Positions 1 through 14,370 are shown, numbered from the stretch's first letter. The stretch is 64,000 nt of DNA from Phylloscopus collybita (GCA_027886175.1 JAJNNQ010000006.1:3596001-3660000), one strand, 5' to 3'. Numbers and translations: made by a program. The notes: generated by a model not told the origin, from the sequence alone.

Positions 1-1483
1 TGTGCTCTGAGAAACTGATATTTTATTGTGTACCTAGAAAGGCATAATACTGTCTACTGCAATATAAATAATGCTGATGACACCGAATAGGACAAAATGG
101 CTCAGTATTATCAATCACTGTGAAAGAAACAAAAAAAAAGTTTATCTGACAACATAGCTATTTAATGTGGTTTTTTTCCTACTTCAGAAACATGAACAGC
201 TTATGTGTTTTAGGGAAGCTTTCCAAAAGCCTGTCACTGATTTTTAGCTCCAGATTGCCACTGAAAATAAAAAAGGTGGGAGTGTGACTTCCCCTGTGTC
301 ACTGAAAATTTCTTCTAGCACACCTCATGTACTTCTTCGTGCTTCACTCTTAATCCAATAAAAAAAAATTATAACTCACCTTCAGGTACTCCCTTTTGTT
401 TTTACCAAATAAAGGTGGGAGAACACTGTAAAGCATTTAAAAGAATATTAGTTCCTCTTCTTAAGTGGGTTCACTTCAAGTGTTTTTGTGCCTACATTGT
501 GCTTACTTCCTGTGAGTATTGCAGTGATCAAGCTTTAGTAGTGATAAAATTCATGAAAGATACCTTCAGCCTGAATGCTCATTTGCCAAAAGCAAAATCT
601 GAATTGCATAATTAATTGGTGGTGTGAATTTCAAATATCTCAGTCCATATTACATTTCAAAAATGTACCTCAGAATGTAATTTAATATTCTAACAAAATG
701 AAATTTAGTTCTCTAGTGAGAGGCAAGACAAAGACAATTCATTGTCTGTAAATAAAAATTTAATGGAGATCAAGAAAAGACAGTATTGGAAAAGTTAGAA
801 TGTAGACATCAGAAGATATTTGGGTATTTAAAGACACAGATCAGGTTTACTGTTTATATTATCAGATTAGATGTTTTCTTCCATTATTTTCATTGGAGGT
901 TTGGACATCAAATCATTTTACAAATTTGAAAACTTGTAGTGAATATCTACCTTCATCATTATGTATTCAAGATGGAATTAATCTCAAAATTATTTATAGT
1001 CAATAGGGGGCTGGACATCACCAAAGGGAATTTTACCCTGTCTCTTTAAGGCTTCTGTGTTAAATGTGATGATTCCTCTTCTTTTTTGCATTAACTTTGT
1101 GTCAAGACTGGCCTATTCTAGACAGGCAAAATTTGTATTTCACAAACCTTCTCATAAATTTTGGTAGAATTATATAATAAAGTAGCCTGAAAAAAACACA
1201 AAATCTTATAGTTTTATTAGTTACAGAACAAAAATGCAAATATAGCTTTTCACAGTGAAAATTCTCAATGTGTTTTTGAGCTAAACCCAAACAACAGTTA
1301 AAGCAAAGGAAACTGTAAAGCATGTTTTCCTACTTATGTATGAAATTTGAGATAGCATGAATGCTGATATCTGTGTATGTCTTCATACTGTGTTAGTTTT
1401 TCCAGCATGGTCAGTATTCAAGATCTTAATTTACCTGTATTTGCCTGCTGATTTTAATTTAGCTCCCTATAAACCATTGTAAT
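1..1483. other. AT-rich DNA, no gene seen
   Basis: Only short open frames occur, with no splice-flanked coding pattern, RNA gene or recognisable transposon. Confidence 0.6.
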
Positions 1484-1578
1484 TGTTTTGGGTGTTTTGG
1501 ATTTTGTTTGTTTGTGGTTTTTTTGTGGTTTTTTTTTTTGGTTTGGCTTTTGGTGGGGTTTTTGTTATTTTTTTTTTA
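1484..1578. repeat. T/G-rich low-complexity tract
   Basis: An impure run of TTTTGG, TTTG and T stretches on the plus strand, ending in a T run. No single unit repeats cleanly. It resembles other T/G or A/C patches in the window. Confidence 0.8.
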
Positions 1579-3570
1579 ATTGCAAAATGATGAAAAGATT
1601 CTGAATTTTGACTACTTGGATGATAATACAAGAAACTAATCTTAGGAAACTAAACACCAAGATGACTGTTGATGCTATTTCTATGTATCTCACATTGTTT
1701 CTTATGAAGAATCATAGAAGAATATCAGATTAAAATTTGATCCTTCTGTGTAATCACCAGCTGGATCCTCCAAACACTGGGGAGAGTTCCAAACAAAATG
1801 TCATAAGATAAAGTTCTTAGAGTGAAAACCTGGCTGCATTTAAATCAGTGGTAAAGTTTGTATTGATTTCCAAGGAACTGATTGCAACTGTAAACGTAAA
1901 TCATGAACAATGTATTATTAAAATTTTTAATGTGTAAAATGACCAAAGGATATAAACAGATTTTCTTTACATGTTTCCTTTAGCTATTATACGTCCTTCT
2001 ATGACCTCAAATTTTATCTCCTGAGCATTTCTAATTATTCAGAGCAGACTTACAGTAGAAATGGCTTACACATCTGTCATATTCACCTAAAAGGAAGATT
2101 TAAAGTCTATACTGCATTTATTATGCTAATTCACTTTGAAGTCTATGGTGAAGGTTCCTCACGCCTTTCAAAGTGAGTTTGCGTAGTAAATTTAACATAG
2201 GTCTTGGTGGCCCACAAACATTATCCCTGAAGCAGCTTTAACAGTGCCAAAAGGAAGCGTGTAGTACACACACTGGGAAATACACGTGCAGTGAAAAAAA
2301 AAAGAGGGAAAAAAGTAAGTACTTCTATTTTGCAGTCTATGCTTCAGTAGTTCACAGTTTGGGTTTCTATACTTAATGTCTTCAGTTGCTGTAATCATGC
2401 TCTCAGAAGCCCAAGCACTTAGCAATTGTACTGCTAATGTAGTTTTCCCATAAAATGGCTAGCTTTTATCAGAATTAGCTTTTTCCGGACTTAAGTGTTA
2501 AAAAGTGTTTTTGCTGTCGTCAACAGGTTATTTTCCTCTGAAAAACTGTCCTCTGCCACCAACCATCATGACACAAAAAATCCAAATAAGTGTTTATTTT
2601 CATATTCTTGTCCTTTTAATCATCATGGATAGTGGTGGGGTTTTTGGGGACCAGAAGGTCCTAAAAATTTAGAGGTTTTTAATATCTCTTTGAGTAAAAC
2701 ATCATAGTCAGCCTGAGGAAAAAAATATGCCTTCCTAGTGTATGCAAGGTGCTATACCAGTAAATTTTTTTTTAGCTAAAAAAAAAAAAGAAAATGGTGA
2801 TCAGATTTCCTGTGCATTCACTTTCTAAGACTGAAAGTAAAAGGAATTCAACAATTATCCTTCATCACCAATCATTGCAAACCATATAATTTTAAAGTTA
2901 AATTTAAGAGACTTAGAAACGGTTTTAAGTATGAGAATGAACAATTAGGGAAGAAAAACATCACTAATTCTGCTCCATAGCGGCAGTTCTGGCTATAGCA
3001 TAATAGTTTCTTGTTCCAGGTTACATTAAAGTGATTTTAAAAATTAACATTTTTTTCACTTTCCTTTTTGTTTCTTAAATGGGTCATTAAAGGATGGGTT
3101 TGAAGTTGTGTTGTCTTAAATGTATTTCAATATTAACATAATAGATATTCTGTGTACATGAGAATTCACAAACATTGCTCTGCTGCTCATATTTCTGATC
3201 TGCATTGAGTCATTTTCTAGCTTTAATCCAGATGTCTTCTTTAGACTTCTAGGAGATGCACTGTGGTAATGAACGCTAATAGAGTTTATGTAGTCTCTGG
3301 GCTCCACTGTTTGCACAGTGTCTCTTAAGCAGCAGGATCATCAATTATTATGAAACAATTAATGAGTAATTAAGGAAAAAAACCCCACATCCTTTACAAG
3401 TTGTTTATTTATGACTTTTACAAAACATTTATGCATATTTCACGTAGCTACAAAATTATCTACCCTTTAAACATGTCATGAAAACATTTAAATAAAAGGG
3501 AAACAATATTAAAGGAAATATGTAGATATCAGAAAAGTCTGACAGAAACTGCAAACAAAAAACTGTTCAG

Positions 3571-3606
3571 AAAACAAAACAAAACAAACAAGCAAACAAA
3601 CAAACA
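3571..3606. repeat. (AAAAC/AAAC)n simple repeat
   Basis: AAAAC units change into AAAC units, with one AGC interruption. It is an ordinary A-rich microsatellite. Confidence 0.85.
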
Positions 3607-5590
3607 AGTGATATTAGTTATCCTGCAATCCTTACACAGGTTTTGCATCTGAGCTGGTCAGGTGTAAGTACTTACGTACTTGTATATTCAAATCAGTTTT
3701 TCTCTCATTCATTAACTTGCAAGCTGAAACCGAGGTGAAAGTTATGCTCTTCATCTTGAATTCCTAATAGTTTTCTTAGCTTGAAATGACATGAAAAAAC
3801 ATGACAATATAGTTTAAGTGTGTCTTTTTAATAACCATGGAAATTATCACACTTAAAATACAGTGAAATGATTTAAATTAATTTATAGTTTACTTTAGGG
3901 GAAGAAAGACAAAAATAAGATGTATTTGGCTTAACTTTTCATCTCTCACAAAACAGTAATTAAAGTGTATTTTGGAAAATGTTATTTCACTTACCAAGAA
4001 AGTTCATCACAATGACAAGTTTTATGGCAACTCTACATCAAGCAACAGTTAAAAATACTGATATCTTTGCATTACAAAAATATAATGTGAAGGAAGAAAT
4101 ATTTCATTTAAGACAGTACAATCATATAGGGAACAGGTTACATATTTTATAAATAACTTTTGCCAGCTTTTAATTCCACTTAGCTATATGCATGTCTATA
4201 GGTCTGTATGTATATACACACATGTATGTGAGTGTGCTTCTTGGCAAGTGCTAAATTGCTAAATTTATCAATAATAAAATTGATTTAATTCCTCTTTTAA
4301 AAATGAGCTTAAAATAATCATTTCATTTTCAAAAGTTCTTTTCCTTAAATTAAAATCAGTTCTGAAAGTTGCCATGTTATTTATATCAAATTGGAGTTGA
4401 AAATGCACTGAAAGGAGTCACAGGGACTCTTAGTAATGTACAAAACATGTTGGTTTTCTGTATATTGCAATATCAAAAATTTACATCCTCATAAATGGAT
4501 GGAAATATCTATTGACTAAAACAAAACCAAAATGCTTGCTCATCAGGAAGACAAAGAGACAAGGGATGCTGCCTTGAAAAACCACAGTATAAGTGTTGGC
4601 AAGGATGATGGTCTTCACGGGCTCTCTCAAGGCAAGGAAACCATTTGAGGCCAGGTCTTCTGTAGAGGTGTTCTGCTGGTCATATTCCCTCTTGCCATCT
4701 CTTGTCTCTGAAGAACCAAGCTCTTAGCCCAACTTTCACCACGGTTGCCTTTTGCTCCCTACAAGTTTTCTGCTTTAAAAGCAGGAAGAAATGACCTTAT
4801 TTTCCAAGTGCATTAGTGTTCATGACCTGAAAAATCTTCACTGGCTTTTCCTAAGGTAGGCTTGTCCCAGCTCCACATCAGCTTTCAAGTCTTCTCCGAG
4901 GAACAGTTCTCCTACTTTGAGGAACATGTGTTCTGCCCTATGTTGGGACATAGTAGAGAGCCCCTTTAGGTCTCAGTTATCCCAGAAAAATTCATTCCAT
5001 ACACATCAGAGTGTAGTGATGTTCAGTCATCTGCCTCTGAACCCATCTGAGAGAAAATCACATTGCTTAAGTTTTTGGAGTTGTTTTGACTAGTTATATA
5101 AATGTTCTTCATAAAAGAGTGTCTGTATATCCTGAGCATTGTATCACACCACAAATAATGAGATGTTTTATCCTTGTCCTCTAAATATGAATTTTCAAGA
5201 AACCCATTTTAGGCAGATCTCTGTTGGAAAAGTGAGCCTGTCTCTAAATTAGTTCTCTAAGAACACAGTATTTTTCAAGTAAATGCAAAAGCTTTATATG
5301 ATGGCACATTTTCAGTAAGTATCTGAAAAGCATTGACATATCAAAATTACTTCAAAGTTCAGGATCATCTTGCAGAGTGCTTCTGCTGGTATTATACTCT
5401 TCAGAAACTTTTAAGAACTGAAGTGTTTAATATCAAAACTCCAAATCTACTATACATCTTAAGCAAAGAAAAATAAAAATCAGTGTGATCCCAAGTTCAC
5501 TTTTTGAATTTTCTTGGAAGGAAAGAGATTTCTTCAGTACATTTATAATACATAGCATGTAATCACATATGTACTTATTAAAATACATCA

Positions 5591-5640
5591 TTATTGTAAT
5601 ACTTACTTACATATATATGTAAATATATATATGTAAATAA
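5591..5640. repeat. AT-rich imperfect palindromic tract
   Basis: The sequence alternates TTACATATATATG and TAAATATATATATG blocks and can pair with itself. It is likely an AT microsatellite that could form a short hairpin. Confidence 0.6.
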
Positions 5641-8600
5641 TTACTTATCTATGAATAAGTATACATAGAGCTGTACACATAATTATAAGAATTATAATAT
5701 GGGATTAATTGTATATAATTAATCAAACTGTTAAGACTAACAACTGGGAATTTTAAAATTTAGAAATAAACTTAGAGAAAAAAAGAATTTTTACTGGAAG
5801 ACTGTGATAAAAACCCACTTTTTAATATGTTGACACAGTTCTTGAAAGCTAAGAAATTAAATCGTATTTCAGAAAGTAATGTATCTATTATTTTATTTAT
5901 TTACTATTTTTGCCAAATATAAAATAAATATTGTGGGTTTTTTCTTATAGAGGGTTCTTCACATTAATTATAAAATTCGTAGAAAAATAGTTGGACCTAA
6001 ATAAAACCTAAGAATGTTGCATTACTGTAGGGAATTAACTTAAAATTTTTCTTCTTGTCAAACGTAATTTTAAGCTATCAACTCAAAATGGAGCAAAAAT
6101 GTAAATCAAATAAAAAATCCGTAATATTGTGGTTCCATAATCACTGATTCATGTATATCTCAACTATTATTAACATATTTTATATAAAATTTATGACAAC
6201 ATTAGTTTTCTTACTACAAACAAAACATACAAAAATATAACAAAGTGGATCTCTCTAAGTCTCAGTTTAATATGTTACAGTTTTATTTACTTATTTGTCT
6301 ATAAACCACAAATTTTAAAGGTATTTTTTGGTCAGGAGTTAGCACTTATTATTGTAAACAGAGGGACAGATATGATTTATATAGTGCAGATTTTTCAGTG
6401 ATTTTTCTGGGTGCAAAAATGAACAAAAAGAGGTAGTTTTTTTAGATTCCCCATAACATTAGGATATAAATCCCACTCTGCTAAATTAGTTGGCACTTCC
6501 ATTTTTATCCTAAACTAAAACCTAGATAATGCATAATCTTATTCTGGCATACCTTGTCAGCTTCCAACAATTATGTGTTAAGGTCTGCCTAGCTTGAGAA
6601 TTCTATTCAAATTGTTGTCTTTAAAAGACATTTATTATCCTATGCCTCATTAATTTGTCTAATCCCTTTTAAATATCATTTTTACTTTCAGTTTTCACAC
6701 CCTTTTCTAGTGACAAATAAGTACTGAGGGTTACAGTATTTATTTTTTGTTTTCCTCACATAGTAGGCGTTTCCTCTAGAATCTCTCATTTTCAAAGGAC
6801 TTCCTAATTCTTCTTTTAGCTATGTGCATCTTATTATTTTCTCATGCTTTATCTTCACATTCATTTATACCATATTATTTTTCTCTGCTCCAGGGAAGCA
6901 CCACTATCACATCCCAAAATATCTGCATCAGATACGTGAACATCTCCAGCCCAACTCTATTAGTTATCTTTGGCAACTTGTGATTTCAAATGGCAAATAA
7001 ATAGCATTAAATTTATGTGGGAGTTGATCTTCCTAACTACTATGTTGATTTTACAGATATGCAATTTATTCTGCCTTCTTACAACCTAGTCAGTAAAAGT
7101 TGTGATGCCCAGTTGTAACTTTTTAATCAGAAATACATTTTTCCTCATGCTAGTATTTTATAATGAGCAGAGTCTGTTCCTTTACTATCCCTACCATTTA
7201 GAATATTCTGAACAATGCAAATAGCAGCACAGATACCTGACACTGGCTGTCACCCTTCATTGATGAAATAACAGCTTATTCTTATAATTTATTTTCTCTC
7301 CCTTAACCATTGCTTAGTGCTTGAGAGGATTTTTCCTTTTATTTTGAGACAGCTTAATTTCTTTAAAAGCTTATTATAAAAGATCTCTTGAAAGCTTTTG
7401 AAAATCCAAGTGCACTAAATCCACATAAATACCCTCATCATGCTTCTTGAGTACTTTAAAATAATTCTAATTTCTGAAAAATAATTTCCTCCTGAAAGAT
7501 AACTCTTTTTTTTTAACTCCTCCTCGTGTCCATACTTCTGTTTTATGTTGTATTCCCCTATTAATTGTACTGTTATCTATAATTTCTACATATTTGACAT
7601 ATATTAAGGTTTAATGGACTAATCTGAAATTTGTTCGATTTTTTTTATTATATTCTTTACCTTTTTTTTTTTTTACAAGTTACCTGACAGACATTCAGGA
7701 TTTTTATACTTCAGTTCATTCAGATTTAATGAGCAAATAATGGCTTTCCTAATGTCCATAACACTACAGTGGAGATGGTAATTATGGAAGAGTGAATGGC
7801 AGGTCCTGCTTTCGTAGAGGAGATGCTCCCACCTCCAGAAACTGCAGAAACTTCTTCCTCATTTCTCTATTTGTTTGTGGCTGTTGGAGAATTGTCACGA
7901 TGGAGATGGATTTTTTCATGAACCCATGAGTCTCATTGATTCAAAGTGAAAAGCGTCTGGGATAAATCCAATTGTAACAGACTGGGCCTCAGCTGTCCCC
8001 AGCCTTTGTGGATTTACCCTGCCATGTCTACAGGGATGGCTGTGAGAAGTACAATCCTCTGCCCTCAAGAAGAAGAAACAATTTGCAAGTAAATAATCAT
8101 GAAGTATTTGAAGTAGTGTCAAAGGGAGAAGTATGGTTTTGCCACAATTTAAGGAAATCAGAGCATCAGACAATGACCAAAGAGCTAAAGCCAAATACCC
8201 AGTCAATGTAGTTGACTGCAAGCAGTTCCTGCCAAGTAAATTTCTGTCATTTGTCACCAGCTCACTAAGTCCAGCAAAACTCAGCCTTCCAAGTCAGCCA
8301 GTCACAAAGCTATTCTCATGAAGCCCATAGAAGTTGTTGTGAATATAATTCTGTTGCTGGCATTGTACTCCTAAAACATAGGAACAGTTCTGTCCTGTCT
8401 GGATCTCAAGGACTACTGCATCCATATTTCCATGGCTAACATCCATGATGTAGCCTGATGCAGTCAGCACCCTGTAATGGTAGATTTCAACATTTTCCTG
8501 TTTGTTTCAATTTTGAATGAGAGGAAAGCTAAATTTCAAACTACTGTTTTACCAACCAAAATTTCTTCTTTTTACATTCATAACCTATGATTGACTTTGA

Positions 8601-9026
8601 GCTCTTCTTTTAGAAACAATTTTTTGTGTGCCTAAAGAAGGCAGAGGTATAAAAAACAGAAAGAAGTTGCAAGTGTTCAGAAATAAAGACAGAAAGAAAA
8701 TATTACCAGAACAGTTCGTAACTTAAGAAGATTTATTATAATACATCAGCTTGATTTCACTGAAATCTTTACAGCCCTCAGAAATCTCTACAGACATGTC
8801 TTAGGTTCCTTGCTCCCAGGTTTCTCTAGAGAATTCATGCGAGCCTTTAAAATATATAATCATAAGAGGGGCTCTGTAATACAGTGCTTAATTTTCTTCA
8901 ATCTCACTGAATCTCAATGAACTAAATTAATCTCTTTTGCCTATCTGCAGCAATATTTTGGGAATATTTTGCCATTTCTCTACTGTACTGCTGTATGAAT
9001 AAAGTGTCATAATATAAGAAGGTAAG

Positions 9027-9070
9027 AAAGAAAAAAAAAAAACAACAAACCCCAAACAAAACCAAAAACA
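9027..9070. repeat. A/C-rich low-complexity tract
   Basis: AAAG units lead into 12 or more A and then AACCCC/AAAACC-like words on the plus strand. It is the strand-complement type of the T/G-rich tract that follows about 80 bp later. Confidence 0.8.
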
Positions 9071-9152
9071 GATGGTAAGGTGAGAGATTCTAGCCACAGT
9101 AGAATACTGTACAGACTCACAAAACTTATGTTCAGTCTTTCTCTGGTTGTTC

Positions 9153-9385
9153 TTTTTTTTTTTTTTTTTTTTTTTAGGGGATTGTTTGTTGTTGTTGTTT
9201 TTTTAGGGGTTTTTTTGGTTGGTTTTATTTTGTGGTGGGGGTTATGATGCTTCTATTTGTTTGGTCTATGTTCTTTTTGTTTGTTTGTGGTGCTTCTTTT
9301 GTTTGGTTGGTTTTGGTTTTTTGGTGAGGTTATTTTTTGGATTTTTTTTGGTTGGTTTGAGTGTTTTTGGTTTTGTTTTTCATTT
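9153..9385. repeat. T23 run and long T/G-rich low-complexity tract
   Basis: A run of 23 T is followed by over 200 bp of T and G words such as GTTGTTG, GGTTGG, AGGGG and GTGGTGGGGG. The plus strand has at least four separate G clusters between 9176 and 9241. Open frames here (phenylalanine-, valine- and glycine-rich) are by-products of the composition. Confidence 0.85.
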
Positions 9386-12300
9386 TACAGATTTTCATCT
9401 GCATGTTTTACAAGACAGAGCCTGTATCTCACAGCAGATACACTATGCTATCAGTAGGTGTCATGTGATCTGCAGTGCTGATCTGTCCTGTGAGCGAAGA
9501 TCTTTCATGTAGCTCTTGGTACCTTCACTCCTGGAGGAGTTCCTTTGTGTCTCTTGGACCTTCATATCCCCTTAACTTACTTGGAATGGGTATTTAAGCT
9601 GGAAGTTAACAGAGGGATGTAAAAGAAGATAAAGAGCTTATTTGGAAGATGCATGCAACATAAGATTAATGCTTATCCTAGACTTGTACAATGAAAGCTT
9701 TAAGACTCCATATATATATATTATTTTTGGAGATATTCTGTGTTCAAGTGCTTATTTCAAGATTGGTTTAACTTTTACAATATTATCCTGTCAACCTCTT
9801 TTAGGCCTTTACCTCACTGCCACTTGAAAGAGGTGCAGAGGATTTTTTTACCTTTCTGCATCAACTAAAAAGCTGACACTTTAAAATCCTTTTGCAGTGA
9901 TATAGGGAACGATCAAAGCAGATAAACACTCACTGAGTGTCCAGTCCTCCAGTAAATCACAAAGAGGAACAGAGTGGGTGAGTGTATTTTCTAAGTAAGA
10001 CTAAGTAAATGTCTAGAAAAGTCAATATGAGTCATCAGCCCCAGGGCCCTAGTAAAACAGGTAACAGCATCACATAGCTTATTGTGTAAATTGATCAAGC
10101 TCTTCCTTCAAAAAAAGTACCTTGTGCCTTTTCCTGTTTCTGTTGCAAAAGCCTGCTGCTGTGATCAGTAAAGCCCTTTAAATTTACATCCTTAATCATG
10201 GACTCTTCATAGCCCTATAATTGTTTCAGTATCTGGAAGTTTTACCTGCAATAGGTCATAGATAAATGATACCAGACCTGACATTGCCCTGAAGAGTTTT
10301 TCTTGTAATGTCCCTGTATCTTTTACCACAGATGTTTTTAACACAATCCTCTTTTACTTCTCACTTACCTCATTCACTGGACCTTCCACAATTACAGCAC
10401 CCCTTCTTTTCTCCCTCGATTCTTATACAATTTCAGGTGTGAGATCACAGCAGGTTTTTTTTTCAGTAGACCACACCTATGCATTCTGGCACTTTCAAAC
10501 TTCGGAAAACATAGATATAATTTTTACTTTCAAAGTAATTTAAAATGTATAAAATTTTTTGGTCAGTGTGGAGTTCTGACTAAGGGCCAATGAAGTCCCA
10601 TTGCCCAGGACTTCTGACTTCATTTGCTACTGGGTTTTTTAAGGGGGAGGAGGGTAATTTAAGTGGTGGTGACTACAATGGTCTAGATAGCTACATTTTT
10701 CTGAGGCTGTAGTATGGAGAAAAACAAGGTATTCCTCAAAATTTCAATGCTGCCCAAATATTATATGACAGTGATGGTGCTGCAAAAATATGCAGAAAAT
10801 CTCTCAAGATTGTCTACTTGCCTTTATTATCTTTCACTTTATCACACAAGTCCACTAATTTCTCAGAAATCAATATATTCAGACAGTTACAAAAAATGCT
10901 TTAGTTATAGTAGTTCATGTAACTACTGGAGCCTTTTTTACACAGAGACAGAGCAACTTATTTCACTTTCCTCCTTTCTTTTCAAATTATGTCCTCAAAG
11001 AAATATTTATTAACATTTCATGTTTGGCCCTTGTAGAATTCCTTTCTCTTTTGTCTTAGATAAAAATAATGATATAAAATGATGCATGACCAGGAATATG
11101 ATGTTGTCAATAAGAAGCATTAATTAACAAATTAATTAGACAAAATGTGTTTCTTTCTCTCATGAGAGAGGAAAAGATTTTTTCTATCTTGCTGGAAAGC
11201 ATACTAAATAAGGAGAAAAATGCATATATAAGTCCCCTAAATGCTGCAGCTTTAATAAACTTCCTCTAGGGTTTCTTTCTCCAGGGTAGACACAAATTGT
11301 TTTTTGAAACTGGCTCACCCATCCTTAATCCACAGTTTGCCAACATAATTTTCTTCTGCTTTTAGTGATGTCTTAGGAACCGCAGCAATAATATAGCCCC
11401 TCATGGCCCTCACTTGCATCTAAATGAAAACCTCTTTCATACAATGGAATAATTTATGTTTAGCTACATTTCCTCAGGCCAGATGTATAGACAAGTGTAT
11501 TGGATGTTCTGCCCCCCATGCTGGAAGTATTTTTCCATTTTAATTAAACACTGGAAATGCCAAATTCTTTCCTGTTGTGCCCTGGGTGTGTCTGTGAGGG
11601 TAAATGTATGTAGGTGTTGTAGGGGGGAAAGAGCATGTAAACAAATAATAATTAAAAAAATCAAGGTTGCAGCTCATTTTCTCATATGCTTTGTTGTTCT
11701 TGTTTACAGAAAACATTTCTTTTGCAGAAACAGTAATGATGTGAAGAAATCTTATAAAATCCCTTTCTTAAAGTGTTGTTTAAGTGCCAGCATTCTCTGA
11801 ACTTTTTTTCTCACAATAATAATGAAAAAATTACAGTACATTTAAAAACCAACAGAAAATTACTCCCCTGGTCTGCCGTATTTCTTCCTCTCTTAGCTTG
11901 TCAATAATTTTTGAAGGAATCATATCTTCACTAAAATTAGTGAATGGCACTGTTGGCAGGAGCTTCTTTAGTCTTTGGGAAAAAGCCTCTAGGACAGAGC
12001 AATTAACAGACATTACAAGACATTTAAGGTAATGGGATGAAATGCCCTCTAGAGATGCCTGTTTATTGGTGACTGTCAAGAGTCCCCACACAGCCAACTT
12101 AGTCTCATCACCAGCTTGTTCTCAGCCAGCTTTGGATGACATGAATTTCAATTTTAAAGTTATTTCTGGATCATTCTTTGTTCTAAAATAAGAAATGAAC
12201 TTCTGATTTTGAATTGGGTATTGTTGTATTGATGTGGGTTTTTTTAATATATAATGAATAAAAAAAATATTTTTTTTGACACAAAGAAGAAAATATTTGA

Positions 12301-14280
12301 TCTTACAGATGAAAGAATATGACAAAATATTAAGGAGAGATAAATAGGCAAATTAAAATAAAGGAAAAAAAAAGAAAAAAGGCAAAAACTCGAAACAAAA
12401 GTGAAGAGAGAAGCATGCAAGAAGTAGTTGCTCACAAAAGGCCACAGAACTTTGTCGCTTTCTCTTTGTAATATCCAAATAATAATTAAAAGTTATAATG
12501 GAGAAGAATGTGGCTGTTTGATGACAGTGGACCTGTCAGTAGCAGAGCTGATCACGCTGTCAATTGTTTTAGAAATGTCGCTTAATATATTGCTACAGAG
12601 TTGTACAAATTAAGCTTAAGCTTTATGTCTTTGTGTTTCCCTGTTTACTTCTGATTTTCTCTTAATTGACTCTGACTATTAGAACCATAAACAAAGGCAG
12701 AATATTGCAAACAATAAAGGTCTGAAGCCGATAAAGTAGCAAAAGATCAATTAACAGAATGAATTGAAAACTCTTAATGTGAAAATTAAAATAACTTAGT
12801 AAATACCTTACTTTATACTTTAAAGGCAGAAAGGATACCTACTTTTCTCACTTTATGAATAGGCTTACCAAGGAAAGGCATAATAATTTCTTCCTACCTG
12901 CCTTTTTAGATACTGTATGAGGTAATAGGCTAATGAACATATGAAGAAACACAAATACAGAATAACTAAAAAAATATGTTATGATATGCAAAATAGTAGA
13001 AAAAATACTCAAATCTCCTTGAAAATTTCTGTGTGAAGCCAGATTTGTTTTATTATTTTTCCTTTTTTATTTCTGTTCAAATTACTTCCTCCAGCTTTTT
13101 CATAAGTGTGTACAATACACCATGTTACTTTTTCATATCATAGTGGTAAATAAACAATCATCCTCATAGACAAGAATTTAATTTTTCACTTCAGAATGTA
13201 GAGTATTTTGTGTCTTTAATGACAACTTGACTCAGTGAAGTAGGACCATAGAAGTAAACAGTATCCACTTATGTAATCCTGATGGTTGTCAGGTGATGAG
13301 CCAAGATGAAAAGTTTAGCCTCTGACAGCTTTCCTATGTTTCATATCCTTGCCAGCTACGTAAGAAGCATGCCAGAGCTGTATTCACTGTAATCAAATTT
13401 CTCTAGAACAGCAAGTTGTTAGGGCTATTAAATGTCTCAACTGGAAACCTCCCATATGGCTAAATTGAAAAGTGGCAGCTAAACAGGCTCAATGAACTTA
13501 TGCTCATTTAAGTAGCATACCCCAAATGCTTCCATCATCAAATATGAGGTTTTCAAGATCATACTGAGATTTATTTTGAGCAACCACCAGATTTCTCTTG
13601 AGATTTCTGTCATTAATAGGTTTCTCCTTATTGCTGAATGCTGGAAAAATGTCACTTTACCATCAGTCAAGGTGCTCGGGTCCAAGTGATCCTCAGTTGG
13701 ATCACACACCCAGTTATGCTCTGAAGTCCAATGGTGGGCTTCCTTTTTGCAAACATAATTGCTTTGCCAAATACTGTGGTACTGAATCTCCCCTTATCTG
13801 ATACAACCTAAAGGGAAGCACAGATCCACAAATCATCCATTCCTTACAAATTATGTCAGCAGTATTTTATTTACTTCAGGAATATCTCATCATTTAAGGG
13901 AAAAGAAAAAAAAATCTGTGGCTTTTTTAGTTTTGAACTCACCATTGACAACTTTTAACATCACCTTTAACCTCAAAGAAAGAATTTCATACAAGAAATT
14001 ATGTACTTCTGTGGATTTATATATATCTTTATAAAGAATATCACTGGTTGCAGATGGATTGTTTGTTATTGTTTTAGGGGTTTTAAAAATAAAAATCAAA
14101 TAATCTGAAAATGAATGCTTACAAAACTAAAAAAAACTATCAATTTTACTAATCTGTATAATTAAAAATATTGCTCATGGTAAGCAGATGACAAAGCATA
14201 GTTCTTCCATTTACATTAATTCGGTGTACAGAAAATACAGAACAAGTATTTTTGCTGCAGTATGAAAGGAACACAAAAAG
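9386..14280. other. AT-rich DNA, no gene seen
   Basis: Several frames of 60-114 codons occur (for example 11456-11800 plus, 11831-12097 minus), none with a recognised domain. A candidate non-coding element at 12440-12610 is listed separately. Confidence 0.55.
12440..12610. other. Candidate conserved non-coding element (unproven)
   Basis: A repeat-free stretch with three MEIS/TGIF-type hexamers: TGACAG at 12522-12527, CTGTCA at 12533-12538 and CTGTCA at 12557-12562. The first two form an inverted pair. TAAT-type homeodomain words lie upstream near 12480. The motif density is what I see; enhancer function is inference and alignment with other vertebrates is needed. Confidence 0.25.
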
Positions 14281-14351
14281 CCCAAGTGTCGCAATACAAC
14301 ATGAAAGAACGACTCTCACACACCGAGGTGTCCAAGGCAGAAAAGGGGCAG

Positions 14352-14357
14352 TTTATT
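14352..14357 (-). other. Poly(A) signal AATAAA of the 14287-14589 LTR
   Basis: The plus strand reads TTTATT, which is AATAAA in LTR sense. It sits just downstream of the TATA box and upstream of the presumed R region, as in avian leukosis-type LTRs. No internal retroviral sequence remains for it to serve. Confidence 0.6.
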
Positions 14358-14370
14358 TACAGACCTCAAC

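Larger units (their letters stand above)
1579..9026. other. AT-rich DNA, no gene seen
   Basis: It holds simple repeats at 3571 and 5591 and short A or T runs. The stretches 4550-5060 and 7780-8330 are less AT-rich than their surroundings and may be eroded repeats or unique sequence. The 113-codon minus-strand frame at 7916-8257 overlaps two plus-strand frames and matches no family I know. Confidence 0.55.
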
